A program made the translations under genes and the position numbers. The notes below the pieces were generated by a model. That model did not search any database, was not told where the DNA came from, and saw nothing but the letters and a program-made list of their open reading frames with translations. From assembly GCA_003049485.1 (NCBI GenBank), contig PYST01000401.1:8807-32053 (forward strand): a stretch of DNA of 23,247 nt, in the 5' to 3' direction. The first letter of the stretch is position 1; every line of letters starts with the position of its first letter. Source of the stretch: Ophioceras dolichostomum. Its lineage: Eukaryota; Ascomycota; Sordariomycetes; Magnaporthales; Ophioceraceae. Shown here in pieces: positions 11,005-19,623 of the stretch.

Positions 11005-11907
11005 TTACGAGCAAACGCCTCCTAAGAGTACATCTCTGTGACCAGCATGGCCTCGCCGGTAGTCTGCTTGTCCGCTGAAGATTGGCGAGGTGAAACGGAG
11101 CAAGCCCACGCACCTTGGATCGGGCCGCCTGGCTTCGTTTTTGGCCATATAGGTCTCCGGAATTGGCATCGGTAGATCTGAGGTGTGGAAGGTGGAGAGA
11201 TAGGACGAAAGTGGACGGTGGTCGCTTCTTCGCAGCCAGCCCGCTCGCCGCCGTACCCCGAAGATGTTCGAGAAGGAGTTGGAGGATGAAATGGACCGCT
11301 GGGAGAAGCCCATAAGGAGTATACAGCATCGATTTTGGGTACCATAGTGAAACAAGGCCACAAGGACGTCAAAAGGCCTTTCTCGCAACAGGCCTTCCGG
11401 CCAGCGGGAATGAAATGATTGCGCATTCGTCCGCCGATATTTGATATGTGCAGTGGTCGAATGAAAGTCGCAGGCGGGGTTCCTGGCGCCACCCCTCGAT
11501 ATGATTGGCCAATTCCTGCGCGATTGGAAGGTCGATGCGCCACGCCCCTCTCTGCCACTTTGCCGGTGCAAACGCTCCGGCATGAAGTAACATGATCCTG
11601 GTCGCGATGCAGTGCGCACAGGAAACACGATGAGGAGCGTTATGCCAAGCGCCAAGACCCCGAGCGAGACAGAGAGATATCGCAACGCGTCGATGTTCTC
11701 TGTGCGTGTGTGGTGGTACGCAGTGCAGCTCGTCGTTTTTATTGCTCTCTCTTTTTTTGTAGCGAGGATGGGGATGGTGACGATGATCATCGATCGTACC
11801 GACCGCAGGGAGAGGCCTGGCCAAAACGAATGATTCGGGTCCCGTCGTGGAACATGTTTAGAATCCATGAAGGAGTCGTACCACACAATTCGCAGGGTGC
11901 GATTCAT
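11005..11907 (-). other. Unassigned 300-codon open frame, probably not a gene
   Basis: The longest ATG-started frame outside the GAC1-type gene. It is arginine- and serine-rich, with one short hydrophobic stretch (LGVLALGITLLIVF, about residues 83-96) that could span a membrane, and no domain I know. Two other minus-strand frames stay open through much of the same DNA (11022-11558 and 11369-11824), so stops are rare here in every frame, which weakens the coding case. Confidence 0.15.
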
Positions 11908-13131
11908 TTTTGATCCACGCTTTGCGTCGTGTGCCGGCCGGCCGAGTCAAGCAAGTCTAGCGAGCGACCGATGGACGGGATCTGCATTGATGATTGAGAT
12001 GCGAGTTTGGAGGGGAGGAGGAGGAAGAGGAGGAAGTAGAAACGACCGGCGGCCGGTCCTCCTCTACCGGCCGGCCTTCTTCGTCCGGGCCACCGCCCTC
12101 TCTCTCCATCATCATGGTGATGCTCCCTCCGTTTTAGAGCAATAGGACTAGGGAACTGTACGGAGTAGGGAGTTGCAGGTATCCCCACCACTGACTGAAC
12201 TTGACCGGTTCAATTTGCAGTTTGAAGTTCATTTATCCTCATTTCTGGGCGAAATGTGGTTCAAACACCGGTGCAGCTAATCATACACAGTACGACAGTA
12301 CAGGATGGTAGGTGGTAGTGACCCATCAGCACATGCATCGTCTGCCATGCACGTCGCGGAGTTTTGATGATGCGATGGCTCCATATTGTCATGTAAATAG
12401 CAGAGGCGTGTGAATTCTGTTGAAGAAAACGGTCGGTGGCTGAAAAACGGCGGATGCATACCACAGCACCGGTTCGTGCGTGACCGTTGAGATTGCACCA
12501 CCACCCGCCGCAAGCACAGTGCGTTCTTCCCGCTGAGGCGAGCGAGGCGGCCGAAAGAAACAGCCAACAGGCAACAGCTGAGAGGGCTGGAGACACAGTG
12601 GGCTGCTCTGCTGGCCTGGCCTCTGTGGCCCGCCCCAGCCGGCCTGCCTGCGAGGCCTGCCAGGCCTCTCAGGTGCCCACACTGACCGCGATCTTCCATG
12701 ATTGAGAACTTGAAATCTCACCATCCATCCCGTGGGAATGGGAGCAACACAGTATGAAGCTGGGAAAATCTCCTGTATGTCTCTCTGTTTAACAGGCGGC
12801 GGCGGCACCGACGCACGGCATCGCAACCAACAGCCAACAACGCCATTTTTTCTCCATCCCAGACTCCAGTTTCGTTCCCCCAGACTTGATCTTGGTTTTC
12901 TTATTTCTCCCAGATTTCGAGAACAGGAGGACCCGACAACGGAGTGGGGAATGAGACAAGACTGCGCCAGAAAAAAAAATGAAAAGCAGAAAAACGTGGC
13001 TCAGAAATCACCTCCCGATTCGCTGGCGCCATCCGCATAGATAGCGTCCTTCAGTATCATCACTACCGAGAGAAACGACAAGTGACGATGGGGGGAAATA
13101 AGAAAAGATGTACGTAAAGGTGGCGTGGAAT

Positions 13132-13139
13132 TGACGTCA
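13132..13139. promoter_or_regulatory. CRE-type bZIP palindrome TGACGTCA
   Basis: A perfect 8-base CREB/ATF-type site. In ascomycetes such sites bind ATF/Atf1-like bZIP factors acting in stress and cAMP signalling. It lies 6.5 kb upstream of the GAC1-type start, far for a fungal promoter, and one such site in this length of DNA can arise by chance. Confidence 0.25.
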
Positions 13140-13255
13140 GGTTGTGTGACAAATGCAAGCAGCCGTGAGCCGTTCGGGCGTGCTCGAGCGGCTGTGAGGG
13201 CTGCACGAAGTTGATGATATTCTGATAACGTTTTCCCCTAAAAATGTCGACATCT

Positions 13256-13274
13256 AGGTCGTAGATAACGACCT
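13256..13274. repeat. Perfect 7-bp inverted repeat with 5-base loop
   Basis: AGGTCGT, loop AGATA, ACGACCT. It lies in a locally A/T-rich stretch (about 13215-13330) of otherwise balanced DNA. It could form a small hairpin or be a dyad for a dimeric DNA-binding protein. No U-tract or ORF ties it to a function. Confidence 0.5.
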
Positions 13275-16200
13275 CATTAATGAATCGACAATTACGATAT
13301 GAAAATAGGACTGAGTTCTCCAGTCCCTTTTAGTTTTCCTAGGAGACCTATGTATCGAAGACAAGTAGCCGCCCTGGCGTGGGGTGCTGTCGATCAGACC
13401 TGAAGGCGCCGTGCGTTGATCTACCTACGTACTGTGCGTAACCTTGAAAATACCTGGTATGAGATTCCGGGTGGTGTATGATGGATGGACGAGAGACCAG
13501 ATAGGCGCCAGATAGAGCGAGGGGACATATCGTCTCATACATGCTTCTATCGGATGCATCAGGATGAGTCAAAGAGGAAATGGTGGCGACAAAGACTCGT
13601 GTCCGTCCTCTGGCGATCCCTCTCAATTGATCGCCGCTGTCGGAGCCCCTTATCAATGAGATACGAGCGACAAGAAATCCGGAAGCGGAGGGGTCCTGCA
13701 AAAACGAAGCTTGTCGTAGCGCTGCAATCAGCTGTTATTAATCAGTCTAGCTGGAGTACTCCCTCGGGCGACGATAGATATCGCCGTCTGCTGGATTCCC
13801 GCGGAAGACAATGACAGCTGCAAGGGATCTTCCTCTTTCGGTCTCTCTCTCGCTCTCTCAAAAATAGTGACCATGAGGTGAGGTTTGCAGATCTACAGGG
13901 TTTGCCCCCTTGCCTCGTCCCCTCCAACCTCATCACTTTTCACACATCAGCCTTCGGTTTGTTTGAATGCCAGCATGTCGCACAAAACGTCAAGGTCTGT
14001 GGGCAAGCCCGGTGTGCTGTGGCTTGCAGGATGGCATGCGACATATATGCAGCTCCTCGTCCATCGTGGGGACAGACTGCGTGCTATTGGAGGCTAATGG
14101 CGCTCTGGGGTAGCAAAGCAGAGATAGCGAAGGTCGAGCAGAGATAACGAAAACGCGGTGAGTTGATGTGATGTGTGATTAGCAAGCATCCAGTCTTTCC
14201 AGATAGTGTTCTTCCAAGGTTCGTTCTGCTGAGTTGAGTGGGATGAGTGGGTGATAGAGCAGCTAAGTTGAGGCTCGCACAGCCAAGCAACGAGGGGAAC
14301 TGTACCCTAGCCACCAGTCAGCATCTGTCTGGAGACATCACGCCTCCCTCATGCGACCGAGACATTGGGGGATTTTCCCTCCCGCCCCATCGTGCAGCCT
14401 CCCCCGCTTCCACGAACAGCGAACAGTGTGAGGGAGGAATCAGGATCTGAGGGTATCGAGGGCACTGATTGGTAGCTGCAAGATGCATGAATACGTCGTG
14501 CGACAGCTTCGGTGCTCTCGTCGCCAACTTTTTTCTTCAGGGGGCTTGGAGCTCTCTGGTAGCTTTGAACGAGTTTTCCCTCTTTCGTAACCACAAGCGG
14601 AGGAGGGGGGAGGGGAGACGAGCTATGCAGAAATGGATGTCAAGGCACAAAAGAGTTTTAGTGGCATCAGGTATTCGGCCACGGCCGTCGTTCCCTCATG
14701 GCCGCCCCGCCGCCCGTTCGCCACCAGCCGGCCTCGGATCATCGATGTCCTTTCTTTTCGGCGGCGGGAACGCATGTTTGTGTGGCCTGAATAGATGTGA
14801 CCGGAACTGAAACGCGAGCCTGCGCCGTGCTCTCTCGCAGCTCTGCGGGCATTCTCATCCAATTCTCTGCGGGAGGGACCTGCTTGCATGCCATTTGCAA
14901 GAAATGAAGGGACCAGACATGGGAGTCGTTTTTCTCGTCAATTCATGGGAACTTTGGTCGAGAGTCTAGAGCACACTAGTAGGGTCTGTGGAGCTACTGG
15001 CCATCCTGCAAAATTTTCTTCGATGGCGAATTCATTGCGGGCCCTTCGATGTGATGCATGCAGGCAAGCAGGCTTGGCCGTGGGATGAATTTTCTTTTGA
15101 GTTTTAGTGGCAGGCAAGGCACGGCAGGCCAGCAAGGAGTCTGCATCACGGCAGAGAAGAGTATGTCAGAGTCATAGAGGTCAAGATAAGGAGGGGAGAT
15201 GAAGCGGTGGTTGTACGGGAACTTGCCGTAAAGCTGGAGCGTGAGACGCCGCCAAAGCCTTCCGCTCACCAACTCCCCCCAGCTCTGGCTGAGCCACCGC
15301 ATATCGTCGGGACGAGTGGAATCTTGTTCAGGCCGCAGCATAATACATAGAAATATCCCAAGCCAACCATCGGCTTAAAAAGGCCGAGCTTATCCCTTCT
15401 TCCATACGGCATAGAAGCAAGGAAGAATGATGTGATATCGTGCAGCAAGATGCATTTGTTTCTGATGGGGAATCCGCCACCCTGATGAAGAGTTTTTCTC
15501 ATTATTCAACAAGAAACGACCCCACGAGCCCAGCCAAAATGGAGATGCAGCGACCGGGGATGGCAACCCCTGCCATTGCAGAGCCCACACCTCCTTACCA
15601 GTGGGCCGACAGGGTACTTGCGCCAGCTTATCACGAGAGAGGGACAGGGCTCGGAGAGAGCTGGGCTGTTGTGGTTTATGTACTGCGGTACTCCACTTGA
15701 AAATCCTATCGCCTGCTATTTTTGCCTTCTGGGGAGAAGAGTCTCTCAGTCGTTGCGGAGCTGGATGAGAACGAGGAACTCAAGATCCAAAGCAGCCCAT
15801 ATGAATAGCATGCAGAAGGCGTGGCCGACAGATACTCTGCAAAGACCTCTCAATAGTCGACTCGACGATGGGTGGTAGCCATTATCAATCCCCTGCATAT
15901 CTGCCGCTGTGGGCGAGGAGAAAGCCCCTGAGCAACTAGTCATGGTGGCCTGAGGTCGGGAAGAAGAAGATTATTCCAGCCGCTCCCGACCCAGAAACAT
16001 GCGTGCGTGATAGACTAGCCGTCCACTAGGACAGCTAATACAGTAGCGCGCATTCCTCGTCAACAGAAAGTGAAAGCTTAAAGCCAGAAAATCACGTTGG
16101 CCGATTCCGTTGAGGACCAACCTGCTGATTTATCGTCACGCAGGACAACGCGACAGGCTTGGTCAACTGGACTTCAGGCCGTGTCCTGGGCAGACCGAAG

Positions 16201-16799
16201 GAGGGAAGACCTATTGGACGACACCGAAGTGGTGCGGTGGTGGTGAATAGGTAGGTAGCTGCGGCTGCTGTCGGCCAACATCAATGATGAACATTCGTTC
16301 GGTCGGGTGGTGGACTGGTGGTTTCCTGATGCTTGGAATTGCGAACAAAATCCCATGTTGGTGAGGCGCTGTGCCAGAGAAAACTTGGAGACGAATGGAG
16401 GAGCCACACTTTACGGTATTACGGCATCCAAAACGGTCCAATTGATAACGGCTGGGGCGTGAGAATTCATGGTAAGGGGGGTGGACCGACGTCATCGGTC
16501 GGCCATTGACCAAGCAGGTGTCGCCCAGGACATGTACCTGCAAGCCATCGTACACAGCGTGCTCCCTCTCATTTCGGGCCTGCAGGATACAACGCTGCCC
16601 ATGTACCGCTCGAGCCCCCCTCGAGCAGCAGGAAGGACCCAGCGTGGGACCTGACCGTCCAGGTCCACGGTCCTACCGTCTTGAAAGAAGCACTGGGGCA
16701 GTGGCGCTGACAGAGGCCATGTCCACAGTGCGACAGGCCACACCCGCCGCCCAGAATGGACGACGGTCGGGGCGGCCTTTGAGAGGTGCCCATCCTCTT
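13275..16799. other. Intergenic DNA, no gene supported
   Basis: Open frames are all under 140 codons, overlap on both strands, and show no recognised motif. I checked for tRNA B-box-like sequences, dispersed 5S-like sequence and terminal inverted repeats by eye and found none that held up. No simple repeat of note occurs in the stretch. Confidence 0.5.
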
Positions 16800-17254
16800 C
16801 GGGCTCACCACCAACAACATCCAACAACCGAAGAGCAAAACTGAGAGAGGGAGGGAGGGATGGACGGAGGAGAAGGAAGACGGAACCGTACGACGGTCCA
16901 TGTCGCACGCCTTTGGGCCACGAAAGACAAGCCGGACAGGCAAAACAGAGTGCCGTCCGTCAGTCTAGCTCGAATAGATGGTTTTAGAGATAGAGAGCGC
17001 AGCAGGAGCTTTTCAATCCCAAAACCTGGGGGGCCACCAGGTCAACCCACAGGAACAGTCGGGACTGACTTTGGGGCCGCTGGTCTGCGTGGATTCTACA
17101 GTGATTAAACCTCGGACGGGCCAGCCATATAGTAGAGCGCCAGCCATAGCGAGGAGCAACCTTCAGAGCCCAGACCTACACCTGATGCTTCGTCAATCGT
17201 GTGCCTTCTTCCATCATTGATGCCACCAGACACCGCAAGCAAGCCAGTTTAGCA

Positions 17255-17302
17255 CAGCAGCAGCAGCAGCAGCATCATCATCATCTAGCACAGCAGCAGC
17301 AG
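17255..17302 (+). repeat. CAG/CAT trinucleotide microsatellite
   Basis: Six CAG units (17255-17272) are followed by four CAT units (17273-17284), then a short spacer and four more CAG units (17291-17302). In one frame it would read as poly-Q/poly-H, but that frame (open 17201-18298) contains no ATG, so the tract is more likely part of a leader or promoter than of a protein. Confidence 0.85.
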
Positions 17303-18700
17303 TCGCATCATCTACAGACAGCCATTGATGCATTCTCGGAACCCGACTCGCATCACCTTTCGGTTTTGCCACGATTTATTCGCATCATTAGCTCCGATTT
17401 CCGTGCATTCACTCACTTTACCCAACGAAAGCTTCTTTGCTCTGAGGACAGGCAAGTGAGGCAGGCCAGATACGCTGTTACCCGCCCCTCTCTTCCAATT
17501 CTCTCCCTCTTCTTTGTTTGGCAGCGTCATTACCCTACCCGGTCGCCCAAGGATACTCTCGTTTGTTCCGACTTTCGCTTCTTTCTTAAGGACACAACAA
17601 AAGCCACCCCCGCATTCGTCTCAGTTGCTCTTACTTGTTGGGCCCTGTTCGCGACTTCGATCTCGCCTTCTTCCAAAGACGTGCGAGAGTGTTCAGGTTG
17701 TGTGGCACCCACCACAGCGCCCATCTGCATCGCCACCAGCCGCTGCTGCAACAACAATCCAGTCTCAACCCTTCTAGAGAATTCGTTCGTACCATCCACC
17801 CCTCTCTTCCGCCCCCCTCCCAAGTCGAGTCGGTCCACCACGACATACCGGTCTATCTATCGTGCATCAAAACCCTCGCAGGCTTTGCGGGCACAACAAC
17901 CCGTACATAAACTGCTCTGTATCGGACAGATAATTACAACTCGCGAGGTGGGTGGTGCAGGGGTTTTGCCTCCCAGAAGTTTAGCTTTGCCTTGGCTCCT
18001 CAACGAAAGGATCCACTGCATCACAGGCAGGGCACAGGGGGAGTCAGAGGTGCAGGGCAGCTTGCAGCGAGCAAACTGCAGCGTGCAGCACCCACTGCCC
18101 ACAGTACGAATAACGAATCCCAAATTCGCAATCCAATCCCGGCAGCCACCAACCCCAAAAAGGTTGCGAAGTTGGCGGGCAGCCACCAAGAGCCAAGCAA
18201 GAAATACAACTGTGCATGTACGTTCTGCAGCACTAGCGTCTGGCGAGCGGTGTTGTGTGAGTGGGCGGGTCGGTGAGGACGGGTGGGTGGAGAGGTAGGC
18301 AGGCTAGTGGCACGCCCCTCTTGGCACGCACTCGACGCCGCCCTTCGAGCCTTCTTCAAAACTAACCGCTCCCCTGCTACCAACCCACACTTTTCCGTTC
18401 CCCCTAGCATTCCTGTCCCAAAACTGCAGTTTACTTACAGACGCAGTCCGCTCCCGCCCGTCGTCGTCGTCTCCCTCGCCCATTCTTTGGATTGTGGCTG
18501 ACAAGCAGAGCAGAGCCGGTGTGAGAAGTTGAGAAGGCACCAGGTCCGAGAGAAGACGAAGCAGCAGAACGGGAACCGACGGGATCCCGCCCTCCCGCTG
18601 CGTCGACCATCCAAGACAAGTCAAAGGACCTCGACAACCTCGACAAGGAACGACCGAAGCGAGGGCTACTGAACGAAGCCCCGCCCATCCGCCGGTCGAA

Positions 18701-18750
18701 CCTTTCCTTCTCCTCACTCTTCTTCTTCTTAACCTCTCTTTACTTTTTGT
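18701..18750 (+). promoter_or_regulatory. CT-rich tract, candidate core promoter or transcription-start region
   Basis: About fifty bases almost free of purines on the + strand, with CTTCTTCTT repeats. Such tracts lie just upstream of transcription starts in many ascomycete genes. The site is 0.9 kb before the proposed start codon and 240 bases before the candidate leader donor GTAAGT at 18987, which fits a first non-coding exon between them. I see no TATA box close by. Inference from composition and position. Confidence 0.3.
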
Positions 18751-18986
18751 GTTCGGGGGCATCGAGGTTCTTTCAGAACACCGAGGCACGACGCCACAGA
18801 AAGGGGAGGAACAGTTGAAAATCTTGACAAGAAGCCAGGCTCGAGACGCCAAACTCGAGTCGTCCGTCAGGCCCCTTCTTCCTCCCACCCCGTCCGCAAC
18901 TTCTCAGACCCGAGCGTTGCTGGATTGTCTCCGTTGCTGGAATACTGCCGGAGCAATTCTTCAATCCTCTGTCTCTGGTCGCTCTG

Positions 18987-19331
18987 GTAAGTCCTGCTGG
19001 AATTCCGAATCCCCAAGTGACTCGTCACGGGGCAGCAGCTAGGCAAGACATTTGTCTCGCTCGTTGCCTCGGGCTTGAGGTCTGCCTGCCCTGTTTCTCA
19101 ACCACCATAACGCCGCTCCGCTCCGTATAACAGCACCACAGTCCACCATAGCCCACAGACAAATGTGTTTCCCCGTCGCTCGTCCTTCAACCTCCTCGTC
19201 AGACCTGTGCAAACTGCACACATGAAGCAGCACAGCATCAGCACCTAGAAACAACACATGCCCCCATCGCCCCATTCGACGTTCTCCTTGTGCTTCTTTC
19301 ACAATAATCACGTTTTTCTGTGTCCTGGCAG
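18987..19331 (+). other. Candidate intron in the 5' leader of the GAC1-type gene (345 nt)
   Basis: There is a consensus donor GTAAGT at 18987-18992. A pyrimidine-rich stretch at 19281-19328 ends in CTGGCAG at 19325-19331, which looks like a 3' splice site. I see no clean CTAAC branch site; ATAATCA at 19303-19309 is the nearest weak match. Splicing here would remove two short upstream ORFs and the in-frame ATG at 19258, leaving a leader that resumes six bases before the ATG at 19338. This rests on motifs only, with no transcript support. Confidence 0.4.
19163..19248 (+). promoter_or_regulatory. Two overlapping short upstream ORFs (20 and 8 codons)
   Basis: ATG 19163 opens a 20-codon frame ending in TGA 19223-19225. 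That stop overlaps the next ATG (19222) in the sequence ATGA, which opens an 8-codon frame ending in TAG 19246-19248. The ATGA overlap would permit termination-reinitiation, but only if this segment stays in the mature mRNA. Both lie inside the candidate leader intron, so they matter only for an unspliced leader or a start downstream of 18992. Confidence 0.25.
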
Positions 19332-19337
19332 TTCGCC

Positions 19338-19472
19338 ATGGCCACCTCTAAACCCTACAGCATCCTCACCAGGAACAGCTCTGCTAACTACGCCAACCTG
19401 CTTGTCCATCGCAGACCATCCACAGCGCTCATCAGGGGTCCGGTCGCCGCCAACGGGAGCCGTGCTTCATGA
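19338..19472 (+). promoter_or_regulatory. Upstream ORF (44 codons) in strong initiation context
   Basis: ATG 19338 sits in TTCGCCATGGCC, a near-ideal eukaryotic context, right after the candidate leader acceptor. Its frame differs from the main CDS and ends at TGA 19470-19472, about 150 bases before ATG 19624. I found no credible donor that would join it to the main frame, so I read it as an upstream ORF that could lower translation of the PP1 regulator or make it conditional, through leaky scanning or reinitiation. It could instead be an exon of an unrecognised isoform. The peptide matches nothing I know. Confidence 0.4.
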
Positions 19473-19623
19473 CTTCGCTCTGAAGAAATCACCCCCGATC
19501 CCACGTCACCTACGCCCTCCCCCCGAGCAGAGTAGCCGCTTAACTGCCGCCGCCATCGGTTTCTCAACACCCTCCCCAACTCCTTCCACCCAAGCTTCTT
19601 GTCGCGGCAGCCCAGTCGCGGGA

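Larger units (their letters stand above)
9615..13200. other. Intergenic DNA, no gene supported
   Basis: Apart from the 300-codon minus-strand frame listed separately, only short overlapping frames occur. The 164-codon frame at 9821-10315 (+) shows no recognised family. Palindromes of C/G cluster at 11933-12076. A GA-rich run lies at 12010-12036, and a GGCC/CAGG-rich run at 12610-12672. A full CRE palindrome TGACGTCA is at 13132-13139. Nothing resembles a transposase, tRNA or rRNA. Confidence 0.5.
16800..18986 (+). promoter_or_regulatory. Probable promoter and long C/T-rich 5' leader region of the GAC1-type gene
   Basis: No convincing gene is seen in this 2.2 kb. Composition shifts to C/T-rich and stop codons become rare. 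Pyrimidine tracts occur at about 17486-17520 and 18701-18750; the second is CT-rich, as fungal core promoters and transcription starts often are. Splice-like signals suggest possible leader introns: GTGAGG 17456 with TTTGGCAG ending 17524; and GTACGT 18218 or GTGAGT 18257 with ACTAACC 18361-18367 and CCCTAG ending 18407 or TTACTTACAG ending 18440. Where transcription starts cannot be told from sequence. A separate non-coding RNA or an unrecognised short gene is also possible. Confidence 0.4.

Noticed and set aside
17201..18298. 365-codon open frame with poly-Q/poly-H near its start
   Set aside because: It begins at GTG and contains no ATG at all. The DNA is C/T-rich and so poor in stops, and holds splice-like signals. 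A leader region fits better.
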